A DNA stretch of 64,000 nt. It comes from Incumbomyces delicatus. Lineage: Eukaryota > Ascomycota > Eurotiomycetes > Chaetothyriales > Trichomeriaceae. The notes under the pieces are model-generated. The model was not told the origin of the DNA. It searched no databases and saw only the letters and a list, made by a program, of their open reading frames with translations. The stretch is from NCBI GenBank assembly GCA_017655985.1, contig JACJVS010000002.1, positions 1,364,001-1,428,000 on the forward strand, given 5' to 3'. A program made the position numbers and the translations under genes. Numbering within the stretch: position 1 is the first letter of the stretch; each line of letters begins with the position of its first letter. This document shows positions 23,601 to 36,501 of this stretch, in pieces.

Positions 23601-25021
23601 GCCAAGTCCAGGATAGAGTTGAACATCTTGACTAGCACGAGAGGATACATTGGCTCTTTGGAGTAGTAAATTCTGTCCCCGCTTGCTGTGACGCCGAAAA
23701 AGGTCGTCTCAAAGCCTTCGATTTCTTTCTTTGCTAGTGTTAGCGCAGCATTTGTCATCTTCATTGCGCGGACTATCTCTGGCTTTAAGGTCGTGTCGTA
23801 TTCGTGCATCTTCCCGCGGTGTACAACTTGCGTGAAGATGTCTCGTCCCTCGAGGAGAATGAAGGCGAATATCAGGCCGGCAGAGTAAATGTCCACCCTA
23901 GACAGGAGACTCTTCGAGATTTCCGCCCCTGAGTAGCACTCTGGCGCACACCAGTGAGGCGTGTATACTTTGGGGCGGACAGCATCACCTTCCGCATCCG
24001 ACAGGATGATGGAGCCACCAAAGTCGGCCAACATGGCCACAAAGGGGCCGTTCCCTGTGAGAGCCTGGATGGCCACCTGGCCCGCCTCGATCTCCGACTT
24101 GCATCGCAGAACAGATTGCTGCCTGCCATTCCGTCTCCTGATAAGAATGTTCTGGGGTTTTAGATCACAGTGTACGACTCCATGGCGGTGCAGTGCTTCC
24201 AGTCCGCAGGCAATGTCGTAACACAGGCTCATTTTCACCTCAATCAAGGTATGGCGGTTAAAACAGAGAGCAACATCACGGTAGAAAGAGTGCAGGTCTC
24301 CAAAATCTCCCTCTTGAAGGATGAGGCTGGGTTCGGCGAGGCCGAGACCGCTCCTCGATGGCGTATGCGACACCCCGAAAAGGTAGACAATGTTTGGATG
24401 CCCGCGGAGATCTGGGTGGGCCAAGATTCGTAGCTCGTCGGCGAGAAGCGCAAACGGGTTACCCTTTGTTTTTGTTTGAGTCGCCTTCCCGGTGTTTGTG
24501 GAGTCAAGTGTGTCCAGCCTTTTGACAGCGTAGTACTCGCCCGTGCGCTTTGGGTCGGGCTCATATGCCAACAACTTGATCGACGAGCTATCATTGAAAA
24601 CATTAAAGTTGCGACCGGGGACATATCTGTGGACCTCCACTGACGCGTACTTCCCGTGGCCAGCGGAGAGGGTCCAGGGCCGGTGGAGGGTTCGGGGTTT
24701 GAATGGCGGGTTGATGACGGCCACGAGCGCCATGAAAGACGACATGCCCGTTACGGGATGAGCACTTCTTTCCGCCAGACGATCATACAGCTGCGTGACT
24801 TCTTTCCACTGAGCTGATCTTGTGGCTATGCCCGACCAAGACCTGGTGTGGCTGACTGAATCCCAACGTAATCTATCGTGTATAGATAGGGATCTGTCCT
24901 TCCTCGCCTGAGACCCGTTCTGGCTAACTGAGTCCCACCGTAGTCCATTGTCAAGAACAAGGGAGGCATCCTCTCGGGTCTCTCCAGCCCTTTGAGACTT
25001 TAGCAGCAGACCAATACCCAT
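20616..25021 (-). CDS. Protein kinase-SEL1-ankyrin repeat protein
   Basis: Four exons: 25021-23419, 23357-23272, 23197-21184 and 21124-20616. Introns of 61, 74 and 59 nt have GTGTGA, GTACGT and GTAAGT donors, and all keep the frame, giving 1,403 residues. Residues about 115-450 form a Ser/Thr kinase with every key residue present: VKR lysine at about 167 (YYAVKRLD), catalytic loop HCDLKPQN (284-291), DFG (333-335) and CAPEC (358-362). A SEL1-like helix pair follows (EALKWMRTAAEWG, about 640-652), then scattered ankyrin-type helices (TILHYATVDG, ALDIAMEYGHVDVVRYLL, TILDLALEYGHFELAQLLL, TPFHLVSLHYSETVGAFL). The N-terminus carries the motif LRWDSVS twice. I see no P-loop, so it is not an NLR. 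It is divergent from the HeLo-pseudokinase gene, with starts 380 bp apart. The kinase call is firm; the signalling role is inference. Confidence 0.88.
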
Positions 25022-25401
25022 TCAGAAAACTTGGAATTGGATTGGGATAACAGGAAAGGGTAGTAAGTCGATGAGAAACCGAGATTGAGAAATTTGGTGT
25101 TCGACTTGAATACAAGTTCTTAAGCAGCGTCTAATGGTCGTCACACGGAGCCGAGTTCCTTTCCTATTACGGCTAGCGCAGGGGTCCCCACGTCCCTTCC
25201 AGGACGCCAAGCCGGCCAGACTCAGCCACAGGCTCTCCGTTACAGGGCAGTTCGCCCCCTGAGCCACTTAAGCTTTCCGCGGGATACACGGCTACTTCTG
25301 CTCTTGACACGGCCATTACAGCTTCTTGGTTGGGTCGCCCTTTTTTCTCTGAAAATTTCCTCCAAGGTTCGGAAGGGAGGCCTATTGAAAGGGCAAGTGT
25401 C
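25022..25401. promoter_or_regulatory. Shared divergent promoter region
   Basis: This 380-bp stretch lies between the ATGs of the kinase-ankyrin gene (minus) and the HeLo-pseudokinase gene (plus). I see no clear TATA box. The close head-to-head arrangement suggests possible co-regulation. Confidence 0.5.
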
Positions 25402-27142
25402 ATGGAGGTGGCAGGCATTGTCATCAGCACATTTGGGCTCATCCATGTCGCCCAGTCTTGCCTCGACATTGCTCGTGCGATTGATGGCATCAAGGCCTTC
25501 AAGGAGGAAAGCGAGTCATTATATGCCATATACAACTTTGAGCAAGTCCGGCTGTCGCTCTGGATATCCCATGTCGTCGGCGTCACACACTCCCCCGTCG
25601 CCATAGACACCCTCCAGCTCCATCAGAACGACTTACTGCCTACGCTCACATCGGCCTCTCCAATCAACCTACATGAGCCTCTGCAGAGCGCGCTCAAAGA
25701 GGTTTCAAGGATTCTTCGTAAGCTGAATGATGTCCTCGAAAAGTATGGAGCCACTGCCGCCAGCGGCACGGCAAAGGAGGTGTCAATGAAAAGACGAATC
25801 TTGTTCCAGACGAGGCTGTACAAAGAAGGGGGCAAGGACGAAATTCGAGCTCTGCTTACCCAGCTCAAGGACTGGAATGATAGTCTACACCTCGTGGTCG
25901 AGAGTAGAATGCGCTACCATCTCATGTCCAACATGCATCTCCGGCTGTTGTCAGGCGCCCAGACGGATCAGGAGCTTGACGTCATCCAGCAAGCAGCACA
26001 GACGACCCACCCGATTCTCAGTGACGAGGCAGGCTTCAGGCGTGACCTTCTCGGTATCGAACAACAGCCAGATGACCGTCTTAGCGGACTAAGGGTGTCG
26101 GCGAACGTGCTCTCTCCGAGTCTCCCTCCACCGAGACCGGATGGAAACCATAGGTGCATGGGGAGACTTGAAGTCCAGGGCAAGCCAGCTGGTAAGCGCC
26201 GCCTCCATTCCACCTCCAGCCTTGACGGGGCATAAAACTAACATCTTACTTGTTGCGGTCCGCGTCCTCCAGGAATGGAAACTTGGCCAACCCAACTGGG
26301 GCGACCTCGAGCGCACCACAGCCACCCGCCGCGCCGACAAGCTCGCTAGCATGCTCTCTCTGTCACACAAACCTCCCAAGTTGCGCTGCCTGGACGTAGC
26401 CGCCTATGCCCTTGCCGACGGCCCCCAAAACCGCCTCGACTTTTGCTTCCTGTACCGGCCGCCGCCCTTCGCCGACGGCCTCGCTCCCCCTCTCACCCTG
26501 CATGCCGCCCTGTCCCTCTCCGAACGGCGTCGCCCAGCCCTTGCCGAGCGCTTCAGCATCGCGGCCGCGCTGGCCGAGTCAGTGCTAGCGTTTCACACCG
26601 CCCGCTGGCTGCACAAGGCCGTGTGCAGCGCGAACGTGCTCTTTTTCCGCCACGCGCAGACCGAGGCGCCGGACTTCGCGCAGCCGTTCGTCGCCGGGTT
26701 CGAGTTCGCGCGCCCAGACACGGTGCGCGACCTCACCCTCGAAGGGCCAAGCGGCGGCAGCGGCGGGTTCGATGCGTATTGTCACCCCGAGCTGGTGGCT
26801 TCGCTGGCGGGTGGGCGGAGACGGTATCAGCGGCGGTATGACATGTATGGGCTGGGTGTGGTGTTGCTGGAGATTGGGTTGTGGATGAGCGCGGCGACCA
26901 TCCTAGCGTCGCAGAGGGGCAGGGGAGGGAGCAGGCACGAACAGCTACTAGAGGCAGCTGCCCTATCGTTACCGTCGCGAGTGGGGACGCGGTATAAGCA
27001 GGCTGTTTGTGCGTGTCTCGAATGGGAGGCGGATGGGGAGAGCGATGAGGGTGGGCATGACGGCGAGCGAAGGCAGATACAGATAGAGGAGTTTGCGAAC
27101 AGAGTGGTGGCCGTATTAAGGGAATGTCACTGTACGATGTGA
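25402..27142 (+). CDS. HeLo domain-pseudokinase protein
   Basis: The start is the ATG at 25402; the frame is open to a TTG at 25330. Residues 1-210 fit the HeLo (prion-inhibition/propagation, PF14479) domain of HET-S: a hydrophobic first helix (VAGIVISTFGLIHVAQSCLD), the region around FEQVRLSLWISHV, and helices with ILRKLNDVLEKYG. The C-terminal half is kinase-like, with VLQEWK, AALAESVLAFHTARWLHK and a lobe with YDMYGLGVVLLEIGLW. The catalytic residues are gone: HRDLKPxN reads LHKAVCSAN, DFG reads GFE, and APE reads HPE, so it is a pseudokinase. The frame changes between about 26050 and 26272. A donor GTAAGC at 26190 and an acceptor CTCCAG at 26267-26272, with a CTAAC branch site near 26239, are visible, but a second event is needed to join the frames. 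I could not place it, so the exon structure here is uncertain. Confidence 0.8.
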
Positions 27143-27730
27143 CACTGCCTGCCAGGGCCTCACCACGAACTAAATGTAGCGATTGAGACGTGCTCTGGTC
27201 GGTTGACTACGAAGTACTTCAACCCTCTTCTCCGGGCTGCTTCTCGACTTCTGCTGCGTTCCAGGTGAGTGTATAGTACGGAATAGCTTGTACAAAGTGT
27301 GTGGACTCATTTATAAACTCTCTAAGTGTTCACCTTGGTTGCACTAAGTAAGGTAAACATATATATATATATATATTCGATATAGTAACTACGTATAACC
27401 GTCTTAGTCCACTCTCTCACTAAGACAATGCCCTTGTATCAGGCCCAGTATGTGGCTGAAGGTATTGGCAGACCAGCTATGATGATTTGACTAATGGAAT
27501 ACTGTGGCTAGCAGTTGCTATGATAAAGACTCAACGCTTAAGGAGCTTAAGCGGTGAGACTCTTGAGTTCTATTTAAGTATTTCCCGATAGCGTGCAAGT
27601 CACATGCTACTCTCGGGCTCTTATCACACTATCTCCTCCTCAGGATACTTGCATGCTACTTGCACGGCAGTAGCCTTGCAGCCTTTCTTAGACTTGCGTA
27701 CAACACCTTGCTATTAAATACTAATAATTA
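27143..27730. other. 3' flank of the HeLo gene with an AT microsatellite
   Basis: There is no gene. An (AT)n run lies at 27359-27376. DNA becomes repeat-like towards the right as the transposon block begins. Confidence 0.5.
27359..27376. repeat. AT dinucleotide microsatellite
   Basis: About nine consecutive AT units. Confidence 0.85.
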
Positions 27731-28066
27731 CTGCGTACCTCGAGTGACAGCGATTCAACGCTTGAAGAGCGTTGAGGGAGCGTCGTACTATGGGACCTAT
27801 ATGTGCGCTGCCTCCGCGCAGTCTCCGCGCGCGTAAGCCTTAGTATCCGTAATAGTTGTCCCCCCCCCCTAAAGTACGACTACCCGGCGTACTTCCTTCG
27901 TCTCTTTCTCTCTAGCCCCCTGTTCAGCTATTCCGCGTCGTCCTAGTCACGGATGCCAAGACTCACGTGCGCGGAGACTGCGGAGCCAGCGTATATAGTT
28001 TCTATAGCAGTACGCTCCTTCAACGCTCGAAGAGCGTTAAATCGCTGTCATTCGAGGAGTACGTAG
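27731..28066. mobile_element. Small terminal-inverted-repeat element (MITE-like)
   Basis: The left end (ctgcgtacctcgagtgacag onwards, 27731-27784) matches the reverse complement of the right end (28012-28066) over about 53 bp, including the internal GAGCGTTGA(G/A)GGAGCGT block. A second inner pair (ccgcgcagtctccgcgcg / gcgcggagactgcggag) is also inverted. The interior codes for nothing I can see. Size and structure fit a non-autonomous DNA transposon. I could not define a target duplication. Confidence 0.6.
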
Positions 28067-28189
28067 TAAATAAATACTGATTTAGCTAGGAACGCCGTCT
28101 AGATTACAACAGTCTTCTTCTTAGCTATTACTAACCTAAGGTTAGAAATTAGCGTAACTCGGCTAATCTTTACTCTCTCTCGTTATAGG

Positions 28190-29164
28190 TGTTATAAATG
28201 CTAAGACTGCGCTACGTATGCTAGGAGAGCTCGTGCCGTATTCTTAATACTTAAGCTCTTTAAGTGTTAAATCGATATTATAATAGTAGTTAGACTAATG
28301 CGATATATATATTAATAGCCTGCTCTTCGTACTAGCTTCTATCTCTAGCTACTAGCTAGTATCGGTTTTAATATTTTTTAATACTTACCTACTGCTAGTC
28401 GCACGGAGATAGACGACTAAAAGCAGAAATAGCTATTACTATAAGTTCGAGACTAGCGATAAATACTCGCGGCGTCGAGGCGCGCGAGAACTTAGCTAGT
28501 CGCGAACGAATCGATAGCGAATAATATAAAACGATAGTAAGATAATTATAAGATACTTCTATTATCGTAAAATAACTATAATTAGAGTACGATAGCGTAT
28601 ATACGAACTTAGAAGTCGAGATATAAGAATTAAAACGTCTACGAGCTCTTTAATAGAAGAAGAAATAAAAGCGAGAACTTATACGTTTACGAGCTAAACT
28701 CGAAGAACCTACGTCGAGTATACTCGTCGACGTCGAAGCGTAAAGCTCTAAGCGCCTACTTTCCGATTTATTCTAAATAGAATTAAATAAATTTCTAAGA
28801 TTAGCGAATCTCGATATATACTCGAGTAAAGAAGAGTTAAGAAGTCTTTAATTATTTCTTAATATACTTAAGCTTTACTTCGACGTAATATCGAAAGTAT
28901 AAGAGTATCTTATATATAACGCCGATACGGATTATCTTCGCTTCGCGAAAAGGGCTACGAAGACGCTTAGCGTAACTATAAAACTCTACGTAGCTCTCGT
29001 AGATACCTTTTAGCTCTTTAGTATTAATTTAAGAATTAATAAATAGTATTATATTTACGCTCTTACCGTAACTCTTACAGTTTTAATACTCTCTACGAAA
29101 AGAAGAGGGTCTATTTACTTTACTATAGCTTCTAGAAATAAGTAACGCGCTATTATCGTCGTTA
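28190..29164 (+). mobile_element. 5' (gag) part of an RIPed Ty3/gypsy element, interrupted
   Basis: A decayed gag-like frame is interrupted at 29164 by the 7.7-kb element. Its first ~0.7 kb (28190-28905) is present again, inverted, at 58885-59610. The frame continues after the insertion at 36907. Stops in the frame are TAA/TAG at positions where Gln fits, as expected from RIP. The left end and LTR are not resolved. Confidence 0.6.
29160..29164. repeat. Target-site duplication (left) of the first 7.7-kb element
   Basis: cgtta, identical to 36907-36911 on the far side of the element. Confidence 0.85.
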
Positions 29165-29569
29165 TATTATAAGGCTGTAAGCCCCTCGCGCTAGTAATAG
29201 TATAAGGGAACCTTAAGAGGTTTCCTTAGGCTATCTATTAGGATATTATATATATAAGTTAAGATACTTATAGTACGTAGATCGAAGTGCTAATATAACT
29301 GAATTTAACTATAGAGACTATAAAAGTATATAGAAAAATCGTTATTATATATATCTAGAAGGGATTTCTCGAAGAGAAAGTTTTTCTTAATATATTAATA
29401 TATTAATATATCGATATACTCACTATATTAATATATCGCTATATCGCTATATCGTACTTTTCTAATTCGTCGATTATATAAAGCTTCTCTATATATACTA
29501 AATCTTCTTCGCGTAACTTTTCTTCTCTTATAGTTTCGAAGCGATTATCTTAGTAGCTACTTCGTAATA
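29165..29569 (-). repeat. LTR (coding-sense 3') of copy 1
   Basis: 405 bp, from tattataagg to cgtaata. The terminal TG/CA is mutated by RIP. It matches 36502-36906. Confidence 0.88.
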
Positions 29570-32500
29570 CTTTTTCCTCTTAGCTATTTACGTTCTCGTA
29601 ATTATTCTTTAGAGGTAGATTTTTTTTTTCTTTCTGCGTATTTCTTTACTTACTATATAGTTAGTCTTAAAACGTAAACGTTTAACTAAACTTCTATTCT
29701 CTAGAGTAGCTCGTACTCTCGAACTCTATAATTCTATCTACTTCGAAGAAAATCTCGTAATAGTAGCTTATACGCAGTGCGTTTAATATAGTATAGTATA
29801 TTACTATAATCGACTTTAGTCGGTAAAATATATAGAATATCTTTTACATTAGCGCGACTATAATAAAATCTTTTTTCTAAAGAAATTTCGAAAAGTAGAG
29901 AAGTTACGAAAAGAAGAGTAACGTAAGCGACGCGAGAAATCTAAATAATTAGCTATACGCCGTTAGGTACTTCTTAAGGCTCGAAGAGCCCTTCGAGAAG
30001 TATACGTAACTCTTAATAATATAGAAGCCGAATTTATTAATATCGAGATAGAGATAAATTAACTAGACGAGTCTATTATCTACTATAAAGAGATATTCTC
30101 TCGTATACTATAGCGTAAGATATAAGCGCTCGAGGTTTTTAACTCGCTATATCTAGAGTAAGAGATTACTCTTAGTAACTCGGACTTTATATAGTAAGGT
30201 ATTCTAGAGAGTTAATAGTCTTCTTCTAACGAGGTAGTTATAAACAGCGATTTATAATAAACTTTTTTAAAACTCGTTAAGTACTTCTTTTAAGATATTT
30301 TTCTCTAGTTTCTATAAGTTTTTACTATCATCGTATTTTAATTATTTAATTAAGTATAAGATTCTTTTCTTATCTTTTTTTATCTCTAGAATTCTCTTAA
30401 TATCGTATTTCTTAGTCTCTAGTAGTTACGCTTATTACGATCTATTTATAAATTATCGCTATAGTACTTCTTTTAATATAAAGATATAAAATACGAGGTA
30501 AATTTTTATTTCTTTCGATAATCGAAGTTAATACGTAACTAGTTCTAACTTTCTTTTAATTTTAAACGATTCTAACTTCTTAAAGTTTAGCTTATTACTT
30601 AGTCGCTTTATTTTAATATTTTAACGTAATAAATACGCTATATCTCTCTTCTTAAAGTCTAGTTTCTTAGACCTTTTTCGATTTATATATTATACTATTC
30701 TCTTTATAATAAACTATAGTTCTTTAGATATTTATTAATATAGTTATCGTAAGTTAGTTATAGCTATTATAGCTTATTCTAACTTTAATTTTATACTTAA
30801 TAGATTTTCTTTTACTTTTAAATAAAATCTATAGTTTACGTAAAAGAGTAATATTTCTATAATAGCTCTTAAATTATTATATATAATTTATACTATAGAT
30901 AGTAGTTCTACTTAATTATTCTATTTATAGTTAATATAGCTTTTAAGATACTATTTTAGAGTCTAGTTTATTCTTTTAGTTTATTTATTAGTTTATAAAT
31001 AAAAAGTCGTACTAAGTTTACTTTTTATTTCTAGCTAATCTATAATAAATTACTAAAATTTTAATCTAAACAGTTTATCTTTATTTAATATTAATCTTAA
31101 TAGTATTTCGTATATTACGAATATATATCTTATAAAGAGATATATAATCTCTAATACTATTATCTTTATTCTAGTAAATATAAAGTATATATACTTTATT
31201 AATCGGTCGATAAGTATATAGATTATATCGTACTTCTACTTCGTAGCTAAGTTCTTAGATTCTAGTAGAGATTTAATAAAATCTATTATAACTTCTTTCT
31301 ATATATCTAACGATAATATTAGTACTTATAATTTCTTATAAGATTTATATCTAGAAGTCTTCGTTTTTATATATATATCGTAATTTTCGATATATTTTTT
31401 AATATCTTAATATATACCTATTTAGTTCTAGTTTCGTAAGATTAACTTAATAGTTCTCGTAATTCCGAAATATCTAGCGATTCTATTATTGTAGTAGCTA
31501 CGAATAATCTTTATCTTTTAATCTACTATTAATTAATTCTTTACTTTCTAAGCGGTATTAGCTTATTTTATATAGACTAATCGATTTTCTTATTCTTAGA
31601 GTAATATACCTTATTTAATTTCTTAACTATCCTTTTAATAATCTAGTCGTTTACTAAGTATATCGGCTCTAGCGTTTTCTTTTTCTTTAACGTAAATAAT
31701 ATAAAACTTAATAGATACTATAGCTTCTATCTATCGAACTTATCTCTTATTTAGCTTCTTCGTAGTAGTCTAGTATATAAGATTTAGATAATCTAAATAT
31801 ACGGTAATTTTATATCTTAATCTCTTTAAGTATATATTCTATTCTTTAAATATATCTACGATAGCTAAAAGTTCTATATTATAAATCTTATAATTTCTTT
31901 TAGATACGATTATTTTTCTAGAGTAGTAGACTACCGATCGTAGCTTACTATCTTCTTCTAGTTAACTTAATACGCTCGCGATAGCGTACTCTAAAGTATT
32001 AGTTTTAATTATAATTCTCTTCTTAGAGTTAAAGCTTACTAAAATAAATACTCGAGTAAATAACTCTTTTAATTTTTTAAAAGTAGCTCTTACTTTCTTA
32101 TTTATCGTAAAGGTAAGTCCCTTCTTTATAAGTACTATAAAAGATAAAGCGATTCTAAAGTAGTTCTTAATAAATCTTTAATAGTAGTTTACTAGATCTA
32201 AGAAACTCTATAATTCTTTAAGCGTTATTAGTTATAGCTATTTTACGATCGACTTAATCTTTATAGAGTTCGATCGAATATCGTAGCTCTCTATAATAGA
32301 TCTTAGAAAAGGTACTTCGTTCTTAAAAAACTTATATTTATTAAGACGTAGTCGTAATTTCTTTTCTTATAGTCGCTTTATTACTTACTTTACGTTCTTA
32401 ACGTATTACTCTCTTATTTTCGAGAAAATAAGTATATTATTTAGATATACGATTATAAATAGATTTAATTCTTCTAATAGTATATTATTAATAAGTACTT

Positions 32501-35500
32501 AATATAACGCTAGCGTATTAATTAGCCTAAACGGTATAATATAGTACTTATAAAGACTATAGCGTATACTAAACGCTATTTTTTCTTCTTCTCTCTTCTT
32601 TATTTAAATAAGATTATAGGCTCTACGTAAGTCTAATATAGTAAACTATTTAGCTCTCTAAAGTCGGTTTTACAGTTTCGATATAAGCGGTAAAGAGTAA
32701 CTATTCTTTTTAGTTACTTTATTAAGCTATCGATAGTCGATATATAGCCTTAACGTTTTATTCTTCTTTAGTATAAAAAGAATAGAAAATCTCTATAGTA
32801 AGATAGACTTTCTAATAAATCCCTTTTTTAAATTTTTATTAAGATACTTTTAAAGTTCTTACTTCTAATATCGCGATATTAAATAGATTCGCGTTTTAAT
32901 AAATTTTATTTCGGGTTTAAGAGATATTTCGTAGTTCTACGCCTAGTATTTAGATAGTGTCTCTATAGTAAGGTTATTCTTAAAGAGCTCTTTAAATTCT
33001 CGATACTTAATTAAAATTTCTACTTCGTCTTTAACCTCTCGACTAATCTAATTAGTCTATTTTATAGTAAACGTTCTATAAGTTAGCCTAATCTATATAG
33101 TACTTTTAAACTGTTATATAGCGTTTAGCGAATTCCGTATAAGCTATCGTCTAAGTATATCTACTAGGTATCTCGTTTAAACTAGCTAGTCTAGACCTAG
33201 AAAGTACTCGAATTCTAGATTCTCGATAATATCTAAGTCTATAAATTATATTTATTCTTAGTACCTTATTCTTACTAATCTAAGTTTCTTATTAATATTA
33301 GCGTAGTCTTAATCTACTATCGTTATTAAATATAAATCTTCTTTAAGCTTTCTTTCTTTTAGTTATATCCGGTATATAAACGCCTTAAAGACTAGACTAG
33401 CGTTCGCTTCTATATCGATTAACGCTTTTACTCGATACTTATTAATATATATATAAACTATTATTAGTTCGTAGATCTTTTTCTTTAATTCTATAAATAA
33501 GATCTTCGTCTTTTTATTCTCTAATTTATAGGTATTAGCGTACGTTCTAGTAGTACGATTAGTACTTCGATATCTATAGACGTAAATATTAATTCTAGTT
33601 TTAGAGTAAAGTTCTTTAGTCTTACTCGTCTCTATTCTTTTAGAATTCTAAGTATCGTTTATCTTAACTATAGCGATTCTTCTAGTACTGCTTATTCTTA
33701 TTCTACGATTATTATCGCTTATAATATTAGTTTCTACTCTAAGATCTAACTTTCTAAGCTTAGTACGATAGCTTTATTAGTTTAAACTATCTTCTCGTAG
33801 AATAGTAGTATTATATATAACGATAGTTCTTAACTAGTATAGCCCTCTTCTTATCTCTTCGTTCGTAGAATAATAATTCTAGTATTTTTTAAAGATCTCT
33901 CCTTAAAGGCTTCTTCTTTAGAGATCTATTCTAATAAGTTAGCGTTTAACTCTTTATCTATCTCTTCGTTTTCTTCTAGTAGCGAAATAGTTCTTAGTAG
34001 TATTAGAAAATAGCGTCTTACTACTATATCTCTTATCTTATCGTAGTATCTCTAATAATAGTATAATCTCGATTTATATTAATTCTTCGTATATACCTTT
34101 AAGATTATTTTCGTAGTCTCTTATTAGCTTTTTTCTAGATAGTTATAGTATCGATAGAGATACTGCGCGTTCTATTTCGTATAATCGTTTCTTTAATAGT
34201 AATCTATATACTATCGTCTAATTTAAATAGTAACTTTAAGATAATTTATAAACGTAACTTTAATATATAAATTTAATCGTTTTTTTATCTCTAGTAGAGT
34301 TCTTACGTATCGTCTTAGTATACTCTCTACTCGACTATATTTAGATATCGTAAAGTATATTCTTAATACGAGTTTATCGAACGCTATATTAATATATACT
34401 AGCTATCCCTTAAATAGTATAATTAGATCGTAGATTTAGTAAATAGTTAGTTTATAAACGTACTTTAGTACTTCGTACGAAAATCGTACTTCTCTATAGC
34501 AGTTCTAGTAGTACTACTTATTTATTCGTAGCGTTATTCGCTTTATCTTCGACTATATCTTAATACTAATCTAGATATCGTTCTATTAACGTAGAGATTT
34601 AGAAATATCTAAAGCGCTAGCTCGTACGAGTAATTCTTTATTAGTATTATCGAATATTTCTATATCGATATCCTTTTATATCTTTACTATAGTCTTCTCT
34701 TAGATTTTCTCTTTCTCTAATATTAAGAATTCTTATTCGTAAAGAGGTAGCCTTAAAGTCTCTATAAGATATTTTATTCTATCTATAATCTTATTAAGTC
34801 GTAGTAAAGATATAAACGAGTGTATCGCGTTAGTCTCTATTATCGCTTCTTAGCTCTAAAGTATCTTTTAGCGAATTGCGTATATCTCTATATATATCTA
34901 CTCTCTTAGTCCGTCTTCTCTCGTATAGAAAATAACGATCTATATTAGATACGACTATCGTTTAAGAGTATCGTTATAAATAATTACTCTAATCGTTCTA
35001 CTTTCCCTATACTTAATCTATCTTTAGTAATAAGTCTTAATAATAGTAAAAAGTTTATTATTTCGAATAATTCTTAAATCTTAATCTCTTTAGATAATTA
35101 GCTCTCTTTTTATTATATAGGCTTATTTCTTTATTTCGATAATCTTAGATCTCTTTAAATACTATCTATAGCCTTTCTTATTACTTCGATAGATCGTATA
35201 CGTATCGCGATAATATACTATTTATAATAGTTACTAGTAGTCTTTTTTAGCTTTATCGATAGCTATAGGCGTCTCTATCTTTTCGACTAAGTTAATTTAT
35301 TTCGCGGTATTTCTATACTCTTTAGCGTAGTACTCTTATTTTCTATATCGAAAATATACTTCCTTCTTAGACTTATATTTATCTAGCTTAAATCTTCGAT
35401 TCGGCTTTTTAGCCTATCTAGCTTCTTTCTCTAGTCGTAGCTTCGTAGATAGCTTAATTCCTAGTAGCCTTTCTCTATCGCGTTCTTCTCGTTGTCTACG

Positions 35501-36501
35501 CGAGTTCTTATAGGCTATATTAGCCTACTAATCTATTATATTTAGGTCCCGTGCGTACTTTTAAGGAGTAGTCTAGTATCGATATTTATTTAGTATAAAC
35601 GAGATACTTCTTCTTTCTTTCTCTATTCTACGCTCTTAATAACGCGTATCGATATTAGTTATTGTAATAACTAGTTTATTATATTCTTCTATCTTATTTT
35701 TATTAACTAACTTATTCTTAATAAAGTTCTTAAGTCCTTAATAGTATTATAATATAAGGGTAGCGTCGTTCTATTTAAGACGACTTAATAGTTACTCGAA
35801 CTTTATAGTATATTCTAGAACTAATTTAGTTTATCGTAATATATAGATTTATCGTTTAGTCTTCTTAGTCTTATTAAGGCCTCTATAGAGCCTCTTTAGC
35901 TCTTTTAAGAATTTATTAATCTCTAAGAACAGTATAACTGTTCTCGGCTTCTAATCGTCTTCGTCGTTATTATCGAGAAAGTCTTAAAGATAAGGCTTAA
36001 TCTAGTCTCTAGACTCCTTTCGTAATAGATTTATAGTCTAAAGAACTTAATTCTCTAGATTCTTAATATTTCTATACTTTAGATATATCTTAATCTATTA
36101 TACGAAGACGACGAACTTTTTACTACTATTATTAAAGAGATCGAACTTTCTAATCTTAAGGCGAGTCTCTATTTTCTCGACGTCTAAAGAGATATTAGAA
36201 GCCTTATCGAGTTATTTATCTTTAGTAACGAGTATTAGTTCTCTAGTCTTTATAGTAACGTTAGCTTACTTATCTACTATACTTACTTATACCTAGTAGT
36301 AGTTTATTCTAGATCTTAGATCTAGTAGTAGCGAGATAAGATAAATTCGTATAAGCTACTCGACTACTTATTCGACGAGCGATATATTTTACTATACTAT
36401 ATCTTCGCTATCGTCGCTCTTAGCGGTTAAAGTAGATAAGGTAAACTTAAAGTTCGAATCTATACTTATAGACTATCGTAATAGTAAGTAGATAGTTAAA
36501 A

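Noticed and set aside
20616..25021. NLR (NACHT/NB-ARC) receptor
   Set aside because: Repeats and context suggest it, but there is no P-loop; the central domain is a protein kinase.
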